A stretch of DNA of 64,000 bases from Flavobacterium chungbukense (GCF_020805785.1 NZ_JAJGZV010000003.1:496001-560000); one strand, 5' to 3'. Shown: positions 38,101 to 45,172, numbered from the stretch's first letter. Made by a program: numbers and translations. The notes: generated by a model from the letters alone, not told the origin.

Positions 38101-41100
38101 GATTATACTATTAATGTAACAGATAACGTAACAAATTGTACGGCTACAGTTACAGTAAATGTTCCTGAACCTGAAACATTAACAGTAGATTACATACCAC
38201 TTAAAAATGCAAACTGTACAGAAGGATTCAAAATCAAAGCAACTGCTCATGATGGAACTCCTGATTACATGTATGCTTTCGTTAAAGCGGGTGATCCAGT
38301 AGTTTACGATGTATTTGATACAGCAGTTCTAGATCCAGCATTTACATGGGTATTATGGGCTAAAGATTCACATGGTTGTGAGGCTTCTTCTCCAATCAAT
38401 ATCATTGTAGATTCCTTACCTGCTATAACTGCGGTGACACCAACACATTGTGCTACAGCAACAGGTTATGAAATTACTGTAACAGCTTCTGGATTTACTT
38501 CAGACTTAGAATATAGTTTAGACAAAAATACTTGGCAGCTTAATAACAATGTTTTAGTAGTTACTTCACCAGGCGATTACACAGTATATGTTAGAGATGC
38601 TAATCTATGTGTGGTAGAAGCTCCGGTTACTATCTTAACACCGTTACAATTGCAATATGAATTAACTACATCTCCAATTTGTAATGGAAACCAAGGAGTA
38701 GTTACATTATTGCCTTCGGGAGGTACAGTAACACCTAGTTATGAGTTTAGCCAAGATGGTACTAATTTTGGTCCATCTGCAGTGTTTAACAATTTAACTC
38801 CTGGTAACTATATCTTTACAGTTAGAGATACAGGAACAGGATGTACAAAAACTGTTGATGTCACTATTGATATACCGAATACTGCGATTGATTTAACTCT
38901 AGAACCAACTCCAGTAGTTTGTAATGGAGGAAGTACAGGATCAATTACAGTAAGATTGGCACCTTCAACAGCGACAGTAAATAACAATCCAGTTTATACT
39001 TATTCGATTAATCCATCTCCAATGGGAATGGTATTAGTTGGTAACGTATTTACAAACCTTCCTCAAGGTACTTATACAGTTACAGTAACTTCTGGAAAAG
39101 GATGTCCGGTTGATCAAACTACAATAGTAACCGAGCCGCCAATTATAATAGTATCAGATGTAGTTGTAGCAGATTACGGATGTACAGCTGGTAACAAAGA
39201 GAATAATGCGACAATTACAGTAAACATGCCAACAGGTGGTTCTGGAAATTATACCGTGTATGAATTCTTGAGAAATGGAAACCCTGTAGCAGTTCAAAGA
39301 GGAGATAGCCCTGTTTTCACTGAATCAGATTTATTAGGAGGAAGCTACGTAATTAATGTATATGACGACAAAGGATGCGTAGGAACTACAACAGCAACAA
39401 TCAATCCGTTTATTGCTATTGATTTTGCTAATCCTGCTATAACAATTACAAGACCAATTACTTGTATCAATAGAGAAGATATTCAGGTTAATGTTACATT
39501 TACTGGTGGTCCAGCTGTACCTCTTCAGTATACAATAGTAGCTGCAACTAGTAATGCTGTGGCTTATCCTTCAGTAACAAATGCTAACGGTCAGTTTACA
39601 GATTTAACGGTTGGAACTTATACAATTACTGTAACAAACACTGTTACTGGATGTATATTAAAAACAATTCATTACGTAGACGAACCAAACACATTTGATA
39701 TTGTAGCACAAAATACTAAAAATGTTTCTTGTTATGGAACAGCGACAGGAAGTGTTGATTTGACTTTTGTTGATAATAAGGTTGATCCAACAGATGACGC
39801 GGGAATTTTTGATTATACAATTACAGGACCAGTTAACCTAAGTGGAAGATCATCTGGTACGACAATTAATATTCCAAATTTACCTGAGGGAGTTTATCAA
39901 GTTACTGCTACTTTAGTAGGAACGCCAACTTGTCAAGTTGAAACAGGTTTCACAATAGAACAGCCATTATCAGCATTACAGATTGCTGAGGCACATACGC
40001 CAATTTCTTGTGATCCTGCTAACGATGGAACAATTACGGCAAGCGCTCATGGCGGATGGACAAACGGCGACTATCAATATGAATTGGTAGGACCGATAAG
40101 TATGCCATATTCGACTCAATCATACTTTGAAAACCTAACTGCGGGTGTTTATACTATAAATGTAATGGATGTGAATGGTTGCGTAGAAACAACTACTGTA
40201 ACACTTAAAGTTCCAGATCCAATTGTATTTACGGCTAATGCAACAGTAGGTGTTTTACAATGTAATGGAGAGGCCACGGGAGAAATTACTGTAGATCTTC
40301 CAACCGGAGGTCAGGAAAGTAATTATTCATATATTTTGAACTACTTAACTAGTGACCCAATTGTTTCTACTGATGCGCAAACTAGTCCTGTTTTCTCTGG
40401 TCTGCCAGCAGGTAGATACTCTGTGACAGTAATTGATGGAATTAATTGTGTTTCTCAGCCTAGCGCGGAAATAGAAATATCTGAGCCATCAAAAGTGACA
40501 GCAGCATTAGTTCTTGCAACAAGAGTAACTTGTAAAACAGATGCAACATTAACACTAAGTGCAGAGGGCGGAGACGGCGGACCATATGAATATAGCGTAG
40601 ATCAAAATTTCACAACTATTGCTGGTTCATTCGGAACATCTGTGACATTCCCTGTAGGTTTAGGAGATCACCAATATTATGTTAGAGATTCTAAAGGATG
40701 TGTTGGTATTGTTTCTAATAACATAACAGTTTACCCAATTACACCATTAGATTTAAAAATTGATTTATCTAATGCTGAGGTATATTGTAAAGGAAGTGCA
40801 ACAGCAATAATTGATGCGACAGCAACAGGAGGTTTAGGAAACTATTCATATACATTATTGAACGATGCTGGAATTATTTTTAGACCAGCACAACCAGAAG
40901 GATATTTTGATCTGCTTCCTAAAGGAGTTTATGTAGTTCGTGTTGATAGCGGTGATTGTCAATATGATTCTGCTACCATCACAATTGATGAACCAAGTAC
41001 GTCATTATCTGTAATACCTACAGTAACAGATGCAACTTGTTTTGGTGCTAATGATGGTAAAATAGAAATCACTGCAACTGGAGGTACAGGTGTTATTAAA

Positions 41101-42225
41101 TATGCAATTTCACCAAACTTAGCTTTGTTTGATGATAAATTTGTTTTCGATCGTTTAACACCAGGTGTATACGAAGTATTGGTTCAAGATGAAAATTCTT
41201 GTTTTGAGCATTTAACTCTTACAGTTAATGAACCGGCTGTTTTAGAAGGTAAAGTGGTTGGTCCTATCACGCAAGAAATTTGTGATGGAGATAATGATGG
41301 ATCATTCACTATTCAAGTATCAGGAGGTAGACCGCCATACACTGTTAGCCTTGATAACGAAAATGGTACATATTTACCAGTTGATGCTGCGAATCAGTAT
41401 ACTTTCACTAACCTAAAAGGAGGTGAGCATAATGTATTTATTAAAGATGCGACATGTCTTATTAGTGTTGGAGTAATTATGGATAAAGCCGTAATTCTTA
41501 ATCCAACTGCTGAGGTAACGTATGACTGTGTTAATAACGCTCAAGCCAATATGGTTGTCGTAACGATTGATGCTTCTAATACAAACCCTGCAGATGTTGA
41601 TTACTCTTTAGATGATAACGGAACATTCCAGCCTAGCAACATCTTTACAAATGTGTCTCCTGGACCTCACTTCATCGTTGCAAGACATACTAACGATTGT
41701 AGAAAACAAACAGTACCGTTTACTATTGATGCTGTTGCAGAAGTTGGTTTAGTAGATGTAACAAGTGCAAGTAAAGACATCAATGTTCTAGAAGTGAAAG
41801 CTTTTGGAGGAATTGCTCCTTATCAGTACAGTTTCAACGGAGAGCCATTCTCATCATCTAATACTTATAGAATCTATAAAACTGGTGATTATCCAGTAAC
41901 AGTAAGAGATAAAAATGGTTGTGAGGCAACAATAATTGTTCATGGTATTTTCTATGACTTCTGTATGCCGAACTATTTCACACCAAACGGAACGGGTTCA
42001 AATACATCAATTGGTCCTGACTGTGGTGCATTAGCATACAAACAATTAACATTCGATATTTTCGACAGATACGGTAGAGTAGTAGCGAAATACCGCGTTG
42101 GTCAGAAATGGGATGGTAAATACAATGGTAATGAATTGCCAACAGGTGATTACTGGTACGTTCTTAAGTTAAATGACCCGAAAGATCCAAGAGAGTTTGT
42201 TGGACACTTTACTTTATACAGATAA
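26188..42225 (+). CDS. sprB: Giant T9SS-exported gliding adhesin SprB-like
   Basis: 5345 residues in one uninterrupted frame. Signal peptide MKKPTTLRTLIFALALLFNFVTYAQ; the ATG at 26188 adds only MI before it. Residues about 700-910 form a compact domain (QEDFGKGGFTTTPGINPAYC ... VLIDDIWVRQIP) with the look of a jelly-roll lectin or MAM-type module. The rest is SprB-type modules of about 85 residues, each starting near an xxC and ending in (V/T)xDANGC. From about residue 1450 to 4430, seven modules form a super-repeat of 575-615 residues present about five times. The final 90 residues (NYFTPNGTG ... DIFDRYGRVVAKY ... DGKYNGNELPTGDYWY) are a type B gliding-motility C-terminal domain, the T9SS sorting signal. 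In F. johnsoniae SprB is a mobile cell-surface adhesin driven along the cell by the gliding motor. This copy is shorter than that one. Confidence 0.92.
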   Translation: MIMKKPTTLRTLIFALALLFNFVTYAQNGIAFNSKPNLSSNENLFLKTNSQFENQFNLTTRDDVAKKTVAPLTNPVIPYAQLPYAGQVSQCPNDGKLLPKLFLCGGNDSRLIDTKITDAQSIIWERFVSGGSCVTVSNSDCANETAASTCWNQVGTGKDYLANSAGQFRVRIIDATGTPYIFYFNVYQNTLIPTATTKSDIIRNSAGTCQLNGKITVGGFAPGYEYSFTTTGSSGSWQDSNVFTTSTPGNYTAYIRIKGVVGSCEFKVINLEIKNVSFAVTTSIASPKCSGATGSVQVITNDINQEYTYTIYSGTNTNGAYLNQVGPTENPTVTFNGLSSGTYTILTSVRGSSCAPEKNTITIATAPNPITSGASITTALQACSSGQITITRSGGTAPYKYFVNTNGAGFAENPTNIIVVTQPGSYVIRVEDANGCSAANNVTVNVPAVTKPIYQINKIDGDCLGNVGKISLNVTNSNTYNLIEYSIDNGANFSPSTTVFDIPNEGSYRVVVRYRKNVGGNGSFCTEPASIITVGPSVALTASAGVGELSGCGPVGKELYGLVRIINPQGGTPFPGASPYQYSFDGKASWTNNNSQYMNYGGPYTVYIKDAAGCEYAMGGITIDKKPDPPTIKVLDPVFNCDGSATTTVTVTNSGSGDPKYAYDYYMDGVLNTSIPTNVFRNVTQGDHTVTVKYNVLKVSTYSNLLQEDFGKGGFTTTPGINPAYCYEDEAFTHLLPGYACNRDEWINDGEYAVASKIRTRFNNSWIVAKDHTTPTDALGRFLVVNVGGTAGIGGILYSKPIKDVIENQDVIISLWAENLIVKTSTTHDDPKLTIQLVNNLNGVGGTETIVATTDTANPWVVPKSEKWEYKELMLNPGAYKNLSFVIRSYSNQFNGNDVLIDDIWVRQIPKSCNTVADFPIYVDGSKAFSAGITGFKNIQCSGQQNGEITLSAKNFDPAKGFQYFVAGDPAGWRTYIPVPAASSGSITLNNLQAGTYNIQIRYDNSANSCTFPLAQEIKMPKELKVRAWVDQVATCEIGATIKAEASDGTPGYEYELRESDGVTVVKPFQSSGEFLDIKKVGNYKVIARDLNSCQTAVLASVDVVAAVPPQIAFDTSNLCFNSSAEIIVRITGGVGKYTYTTQFNGGTESAPSAPFDGPTFTYVANSSGSYIFKVKDSYGCESDPKTQVINEKLTVEVPVTTGLSCNVAPNNRAVITGTVSGGKGPFVVTLASGNTTGTLVQPTATGNTFTYATAVAGDYTFRVTDSGNCSVTSVKATVAPLTAIVLNSDNKNPKCVGAATGSVELLPSGGAGEFTYSRDNITFNGNSVINGLAAGAYTFYVKDKNKCVQSINVTLTNPPAVTATANFPANTNCSSSVVVTVTGGGGTGTLGYSFNGSTTYTGVNTLTVNLTSSTQVITYSVKDANDCTVTKTITVPAYNPPAGITFSTPAAITCETGKTTTSVTLTPTVGGVAPFTYLMTSGTGSGASNTTGVFSGLTAGAYTFELTDANGCKTTGGITIDGAPTIAVSGKKTDIKCVGQTNGTATFTVTGASSVGNFTYVLTPASGTVTVVNDEVRVTGLGVGTYKLQVRDRSTNCLSNETSVTINQAIAITITAATASNVNCGNSISNIVVTATGGVPNYKYAYVLRGAGMPAASAFSDTNTTINTGATQSNLLWDVYVMDQNDCTAGPFNLDILREASPSVKSPAPATFCFKAPSTTTKDLRTFFNLGTGTHTYTVNTVAVTNPAAYNITASGTYTIVVRDANGCTATATYIVNPELTILATRVKDLTCDNDAEITFTANGGSNTYSTYEVQFNGAGAWNPVTSPFTTANSGTYQFRVTDNAGCQGLSNIITITPKTTPSFSHNEKQPTCIGAADGEINITNPTGLQPFTYLIRNGATTVSTTATANNLQAGVYTVLLTDAKGCTFSTSITLSDPVALSATVQSTPLACNTDNTTKQATITVTNPDGGSGGYEYSFNGGAFAATNTYSTTALSVTVVMRDSNKCTQSLGTQTFDALNGPTITNVNGSLITCKTGESTSNVDITVSNGVGSLAYVIVSGPTTTNTTGATDGKFKGLPAGNYVFKVTDTNGCSDVEHYEVKPLVSIAATLASQNNVACNAGATGSASITVSAYSTTYTAVLTAGTGTVNITGSTVNVTGLVAGSYTLTVTDDVTDCFKDVNFTITQPTVVTLTLGSNKNANCDQPLSKVSVTAGGGKLPYSYAFRSTTGNPATGDYVLNANTADLDPAITTWYAWVKDANGCEQSLQITIAKDPDAVVNLPAQQCFTGTPFDIVLSGTGTGTLTYTVNGAVATSPFTIRAAGTYKLGVRDANGCTNFKDYVVEKQIFASALPDKDLTCSTPMGSVITVTIINGTAPFSYQAYDGTTTVGSLVTGIATNTFTETFTTPGNYNFVVTDANGCPVRTNGVLLTATGTVLANASIIDANCNNSSDGSVTFNPSGGKAPYRISFDGSPLDYNTSFGGLAAGTYSYTIEDARGCQDVNTITINEPSAIVGTYLPLDIKCDANVPGSIEVTAVANGVAPFIYSLYDKTGAAIHTSTATNNRTYLFPNNLVFGDYTVSIVDINGCQTVSPKLRISTEPRLKFLPVVITGTCSAGATVDLFLDPTFPSAPNYIYSIVGDPSSVSLPTSNTTYQFTGLNFGQTYFFQVQDNNACVSVLEVAIPKLSSIDITAISTTNVTCNSTPALSNGTVNATASNYSSGATHLRFEVVDQFSNTSFVPPIAFNVPTNYPNPVSYGFASLPVGSYTLVVKEIGGTECSTSTTFEIKQPVQPVSVSVVSQTKDNCNADARVTVKGTGGTGTYQYTFVADGDPEPTTGYSSTNPLVINYEAGADWDIWVKDANGCTAKVDVTIDKDLAPTLKVGPAVPCFTGIAFTVDLSQYFDVTVGTPIYTLDGVDLTTSTATISAAKTYTIGVRDANGCTSTAPYVVREVLSLSVTDKKELDCKSPAPNGGVTVQADGGITTPGSYTYTITAGPTVNTTGASDGKFTDLAAGTYTFQVSDGTCTATTTATIDALTPIIPSRIVGTPLCVGEAANVEITATGGKGAYTYGKGAVPTLPTQTNNIFTQTAAEGTVTYYVKDSNDCVETIDVIVTDPTPLVVTSIDRIQMLCGGGNLPTTARITVNATGGAGGFEYSFDNGSTFRADNFLETTTADTYNVVVKDANGCTVAIPAVIDALDPPVITVITNSQMTCPGLVSDVTITTSNGIGTKTFMIVSGPVTTNHTGDATGIYTGLPAGDYVFRVTDANNCTDEDLFTVPALPTLQMQEQVTANVDCIGNATGSATFTASDFTASGGAFTYNIVTTPASLAFNHSKTGDVVTLTDMVSGHYEVTFTDNTTLCTVTKSVDISQPATALSITATASDVHCNEPISQLTMSPVGGTPTYRYSIVQSGQGVGAYSTKTSIDTTTLTNGVATPNGLGMTWSVDVHIIDSNNCTAMTTVTITKQDLPTVTAPTLASNQCTAVGNYTFTATGTGVGPLSFSIDGTDYFESTGTTYEFTVPAPIVASQAYTVTVKDANGCTSTSTTSTTVYKPLTFSVVQDKDITCVPLPTTSTTTTAAQFTLTAADGNPGYTFAVNINNGVFNNITSPYTTSVIGTYVFRVTDSNNCQVESDVITINPPVNPAFTTFKADVKCNGGSTGTIKVTPSGGVGPYTFALSGATPANNTGDASGLYTGLAAGSYTIVVTDSYGCTSGVTPPIEINEPSILTASADFPVNTTCSNTTVITVLGGGGTPITGNALGYLFSFDNGVSYDAGNTISIDDNGSVQTIWYSVKDANGCTTAPQSIDVNPLNKPNKLDFNATLITCNPGENVSTVEVTARNGVGALEFSIIATNTATSPALFGPITTPSSAVPASFPGLIPGNYTFQVKDANGCTFQDVYTVKELVNIAVDGNLDNGVACKGEENGKVTFKVSGFNTGFSHTITGVNAPGVVTPVGTDTFVLTNLATGDYTINVTDNVTNCTATVTVNVPEPETLTVDYIPLKNANCTEGFKIKATAHDGTPDYMYAFVKAGDPVVYDVFDTAVLDPAFTWVLWAKDSHGCEASSPINIIVDSLPAITAVTPTHCATATGYEITVTASGFTSDLEYSLDKNTWQLNNNVLVVTSPGDYTVYVRDANLCVVEAPVTILTPLQLQYELTTSPICNGNQGVVTLLPSGGTVTPSYEFSQDGTNFGPSAVFNNLTPGNYIFTVRDTGTGCTKTVDVTIDIPNTAIDLTLEPTPVVCNGGSTGSITVRLAPSTATVNNNPVYTYSINPSPMGMVLVGNVFTNLPQGTYTVTVTSGKGCPVDQTTIVTEPPIIIVSDVVVADYGCTAGNKENNATITVNMPTGGSGNYTVYEFLRNGNPVAVQRGDSPVFTESDLLGGSYVINVYDDKGCVGTTTATINPFIAIDFANPAITITRPITCINREDIQVNVTFTGGPAVPLQYTIVAATSNAVAYPSVTNANGQFTDLTVGTYTITVTNTVTGCILKTIHYVDEPNTFDIVAQNTKNVSCYGTATGSVDLTFVDNKVDPTDDAGIFDYTITGPVNLSGRSSGTTINIPNLPEGVYQVTATLVGTPTCQVETGFTIEQPLSALQIAEAHTPISCDPANDGTITASAHGGWTNGDYQYELVGPISMPYSTQSYFENLTAGVYTINVMDVNGCVETTTVTLKVPDPIVFTANATVGVLQCNGEATGEITVDLPTGGQESNYSYILNYLTSDPIVSTDAQTSPVFSGLPAGRYSVTVIDGINCVSQPSAEIEISEPSKVTAALVLATRVTCKTDATLTLSAEGGDGGPYEYSVDQNFTTIAGSFGTSVTFPVGLGDHQYYVRDSKGCVGIVSNNITVYPITPLDLKIDLSNAEVYCKGSATAIIDATATGGLGNYSYTLLNDAGIIFRPAQPEGYFDLLPKGVYVVRVDSGDCQYDSATITIDEPSTSLSVIPTVTDATCFGANDGKIEITATGGTGVIKYAISPNLALFDDKFVFDRLTPGVYEVLVQDENSCFEHLTLTVNEPAVLEGKVVGPITQEICDGDNDGSFTIQVSGGRPPYTVSLDNENGTYLPVDAANQYTFTNLKGGEHNVFIKDATCLISVGVIMDKAVILNPTAEVTYDCVNNAQANMVVVTIDASNTNPADVDYSLDDNGTFQPSNIFTNVSPGPHFIVARHTNDCRKQTVPFTIDAVAEVGLVDVTSASKDINVLEVKAFGGIAPYQYSFNGEPFSSSNTYRIYKTGDYPVTVRDKNGCEATIIVHGIFYDFCMPNYFTPNGTGSNTSIGPDCGALAYKQLTFDIFDRYGRVVAKYRVGQKWDGKYNGNELPTGDYWYVLKLNDPKDPREFVGHFTLYR
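30545..39460 (+). repeat. Seven-module super-repeat of sprB
   Basis: Equivalent modules recur at about 30545, 32290, 34020, 35826, 37670 and 39460, a period of 1.73-1.84 kb. Between two such points, seven cysteine-marked modules follow in the same order. From 35826: MTCPG; VDCIGNATGSA, 36075; VHCNEPIS, 36350; NQCTAVG, 36633; ITCVPLP, 36890; VKCNGGSTGT, 37150; TTCSNTT, 37410. The copies are diverged, so this is an old duplication rather than a recent expansion. Confidence 0.85.
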
Positions 42226-42268
42226 CAAAATTATAGCCCCAATGATGTTATCTAAAAAAATTAATACA

Positions 42269-43249
42269 ATGAAAAAGTTTATTCTATCCCTAGTACTCAT
42301 GGCTGTAACAACAAGTTACAGCCAAGAGTTAAACCTACCAGTGTTTACTCAGTATTTAGCTGATAACCCTTTTATTCTTTCGCCTGCTTATGCCGGTATT
42401 GGAGATAATCTTCGTATTAGAGCCAACGGTCTTACGCAGTGGGTCGGAATTAAAGATGCACCAGATAACCAATCATTGTATGCCGATTTTCGTGTTTTAG
42501 ACCGTTCAGGTGTTGGTTTGTCATTGTACAATGATAGCAACGGAAATACAAGACAAACTGGAGCAAAGGTTTCGTTTGCGCATCACCTTATTTTAGATTA
42601 TTATTCAGAGCAATATTTATCATTTGGTATTTCGTATAACTTCAATAGCTTTCGTTTAGAAACGGGTAATTTTATTGGAGATGTAAATGCTCCCGGCGGA
42701 CCGATAGATCCAACGGTAACAGACAACAGACAAACATCAAACAACAACTTTGATATTAGTGCATTGTACCGTTATAAAGGTTTTTATTTGAGTTTTAATG
42801 CGAACAACGTTTTAAAGAAAAACTTGACTAAGGAAAGAACCAACGAACCAGATTTACTTTCAAACTTTCAGGTTTATTCTGGATTTACTTTCAAAGACGG
42901 CGAAAACAGACGTATAGAATACGAACCATCGGTTTTCTTGCAGTATTTTGCGAGTGACTCACGTTCTACAACCGATTTCAACTTTAAATACAGACGTTAC
43001 AACCGTTACGAAGATTATTATTGGATTGGAGTTTCATATCGTTTCTTAAACGATCAATTTCCAAAACCATTAGCAGCAGGACCGATGGCTGGTTTCATGA
43101 AATCAAAATTCTATTTTGCTTATTCTTACCAGATGATGTTTAACGGACTTGGAAGTTACAATTCAGGAACACATTCCATCACCATTGGATTCGATTTCTT
43201 ACAATCTATCAGTAACTGTCCTTGTACGCAGAGTCCAGTTCACGATTAA
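42269..43249 (+). CDS. sprF: PorP/SprF-family type IX secretion system outer-membrane protein
   Basis: 326 residues from the ATG at 42269, which gives a standard signal peptide (MKKFILSLVLMAVTTSYSQ). In-frame upstream starts at 42173 and 42242 would only add a hydrophilic leader overlapping sprB. The mature protein begins ELNLPVFTQYLADNPFILSPAYAGIGDNLRIRANG, the PorP/SprF signature of beta-barrel proteins. Tyr-rich strands follow (YRYKGFYLSFNANNVL, YWIGVSYRFLND). In F. johnsoniae SprF is specifically needed to deliver SprB to the surface. It ends the operon; a weak hairpin follows the stop. Confidence 0.92.
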   Translation: MKKFILSLVLMAVTTSYSQELNLPVFTQYLADNPFILSPAYAGIGDNLRIRANGLTQWVGIKDAPDNQSLYADFRVLDRSGVGLSLYNDSNGNTRQTGAKVSFAHHLILDYYSEQYLSFGISYNFNSFRLETGNFIGDVNAPGGPIDPTVTDNRQTSNNNFDISALYRYKGFYLSFNANNVLKKNLTKERTNEPDLLSNFQVYSGFTFKDGENRRIEYEPSVFLQYFASDSRSTTDFNFKYRRYNRYEDYYWIGVSYRFLNDQFPKPLAAGPMAGFMKSKFYFAYSYQMMFNGLGSYNSGTHSITIGFDFLQSISNCPCTQSPVHD

Positions 43250-43253
43250 TATA

Positions 43254-43276
43254 ACGCTCGAAAGAGCACTATTTTT
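43254..43276 (+). terminator. Weak hairpin after sprF
   Basis: GCTC-GAAA-GAGC (43256-43267) is followed by ACTATTTTT. The stem is short, so termination is uncertain and read-through into the sensor-kinase gene is possible. Confidence 0.4.
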
Positions 43277-43394
43277 AAAGCGAGCCGCAACATTAGGTGT
43301 TTTTACCGCAATAATTTGAAATAAACTTCTAATAATATTAAATTTGAAAAGATATCCTTTTGTTTTTCAAAAGAGTATAAATCAAATTTGATTC

Positions 43395-44486
43395 ATGAAA
43401 GCAAAATTTTCACTTTATGCGAAACACATAGTTTTGTGCCTCGCTTTTTTATTTTTGCCGTATGCATTTACGTCAACAAATAACGTTTTTTCATTACCGG
43501 ATTTGTATACAAACGCACATGATCGAATTTACTTGTTCATTTATTTCACACTGCTTTCTTTCTTTTATTTCAATTATTATTATTTAATTCCAAAACTGTA
43601 CTTCTCAGATAAAAAGTTTTTATATTACTTAATTATCATTGTTTTTCTATTATTCTTTCTCTGGATTTCAACTGTTTTAGATCACCCAAGCCGCAATTTT
43701 TTAGATTTTGAATACCATTCTGGAAAGTTTCCAGTTCATCCAAAACCATTTGATGCAAGATTTCCTCCGCCTCCGCACGGAGATCATCCAATGGCTTTTG
43801 AATTTAACGGCGGACCACCAACACAATACGGACATACAACTTTAGTATATTTAATAGGCGTAATATCTAGTTTACTCTTTGCTATTACAGGAAGATTGCA
43901 AAGTGTAGAAAAAGAAAAAGTAAAATCAGAACTGGCTTTTCTTAAAGCACAAATCAATCCGCATTTTTTGTTTAATACGCTAAACAGTATTTACGCATTG
44001 GCGTTAAAAAAAGACGATAAAACTCCAGATGCAGTGGTTCAGTTGTCTGAGTTAATGCGTTACATTATGACGAATTCCAATGATGAGGTTATCGAATTAA
44101 GCAAAGAAATGAATTACATTAATAATTATATTTCATTGCAGAAAACACGTTTAGGAAATACGGTAAACATTATTTATTCTGTAATTGGACATACTTCTGG
44201 TAAAGCCATAACACCTCTTATCCTGATTTCTTTTATCGAAAATGCATTTAAATACGGAGTCAATCCTGATCAGACTTCAGAAATTTATATTAAAATTGAT
44301 ATTGAAGAAGAAATACTAACTTTATACGTTTCTAATAAAAAGACATTTTCTGTTCAGTCAGATTCCGGAATTGGACTTCAAAATACAATTGAAAGACTGA
44401 AGCTGGTTTATCCTAATAAACATGCTTTAATGATTGAAGATTCTGCAGAAAAATATATTGTAAATTTGAGTATTAAAATACGATGA
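43395..44486 (+). CDS. LytS/YehU-like sensor histidine kinase
   Basis: 363 residues. Four membrane helices are predicted (about residues 8-28, 46-66, 77-97 and 152-172), with a Pro/His-rich outer loop between helices 3 and 4 (VHPKPFDARFPPPPHG...). The kinase part has the His_kinase-family H-box LAFLKAQINPHFLFNTLNSI with the phosphoacceptor His near residue 190. The ATPase part contains the N-box LILISFIENAFKYG and the G-box SGIGLQNT. It overlaps the response-regulator gene by four bases (ATGA at 44483). The signal is unknown; the His/Pro-rich loop could bind metal, but that is a guess. Confidence 0.9.
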   Translation: MKAKFSLYAKHIVLCLAFLFLPYAFTSTNNVFSLPDLYTNAHDRIYLFIYFTLLSFFYFNYYYLIPKLYFSDKKFLYYLIIIVFLLFFLWISTVLDHPSRNFLDFEYHSGKFPVHPKPFDARFPPPPHGDHPMAFEFNGGPPTQYGHTTLVYLIGVISSLLFAITGRLQSVEKEKVKSELAFLKAQINPHFLFNTLNSIYALALKKDDKTPDAVVQLSELMRYIMTNSNDEVIELSKEMNYINNYISLQKTRLGNTVNIIYSVIGHTSGKAITPLILISFIENAFKYGVNPDQTSEIYIKIDIEEEILTLYVSNKKTFSVQSDSGIGLQNTIERLKLVYPNKHALMIEDSAEKYIVNLSIKIR

Positions 44487-45172
44487 TAAAAGCGATAGCA
44501 TTAGATGACGAGCCATTGGCATTAGAAATTCTTCAAAGTTTATGTGATACGATTGAATACATACAACTGGAGAAAACGTTTACAAAGTCTGATGAAGCAT
44601 TCAAATATTTAAAAAAATACCCAGTAGACTTATTGTTTTTGGATATCAATATGCCATCAATTTCAGGATTGGATTTTTATAAAAAACTGCCTCACAAAAC
44701 AATGGTGATTTTTACAACCGCTTATTCCGAATTTGCTGTTGAAGGTTTTACATTAAGCGCAACAGATTATTTGCTCAAACCCATTTCACTTTCAAGATTC
44801 CAACAAGCGACTGAAAAAGCCTATTCGCAATGGAAACTACAAAATCAAAACATAGAACAGCAGTATCTTTTTATCCGTGCCGATTACAGTCTTATTAAAA
44901 TTCTATTTTCAGATATACTGTTTATAGAAGGATTAGACGATTATCTAAAAATTCACATCCAAAACCAAAAAACGGTTGTGGCCCGCATGACATTGAAGGC
45001 AATTCTTCAAAAGCTGCCAGAAACAGAATTTGTGCGTGTGCATCGTTCATTTATAATTCCGGTTTCAAAAGTTTCGAAAATTAGAAACAAAATCATTTTT
45101 ATAGATCAGACAGAAATTCCAATAAGTGCCAGTTACGAAGAAGCTTTCTTTGCTCTTTTGGATGGAAAGTGA
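44483..45172 (+). CDS. LytTR-family response regulator
   Basis: 229 residues. The receiver domain spans 1-115 with the acidic pair DDE at 8-10, phosphoacceptor Asp54 (LLFLDINMPS), the conserved Thr (VIFTTAYSEFA) and Lys (YLLKPIS). The LytTR DNA-binding domain covers about 125-229 (IKILFSDILFIEGLDDYLKIH, FVRVHRSFIIPVSKVSKI). It is co-translated with the preceding kinase. LytTR regulators bind direct repeats upstream of targets; the targets here are unknown, though the location next to the sprB operon and upstream of the dioxygenase operon is suggestive. Confidence 0.93.
   Translation: MIKAIALDDEPLALEILQSLCDTIEYIQLEKTFTKSDEAFKYLKKYPVDLLFLDINMPSISGLDFYKKLPHKTMVIFTTAYSEFAVEGFTLSATDYLLKPISLSRFQQATEKAYSQWKLQNQNIEQQYLFIRADYSLIKILFSDILFIEGLDDYLKIHIQNQKTVVARMTLKAILQKLPETEFVRVHRSFIIPVSKVSKIRNKIIFIDQTEIPISASYEEAFFALLDGK

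Noticed and set aside
26188..42225. Repeats in sprD and sprB as a CRISPR array
   Set aside because: The repeats are coding, in frame, diverged and without spacer structure; no cas gene is present.
42173..42268. Longer N-terminus for sprF overlapping the end of sprB
   Set aside because: The extra residues are hydrophilic and precede a perfect signal peptide that begins at the ATG at 42269.
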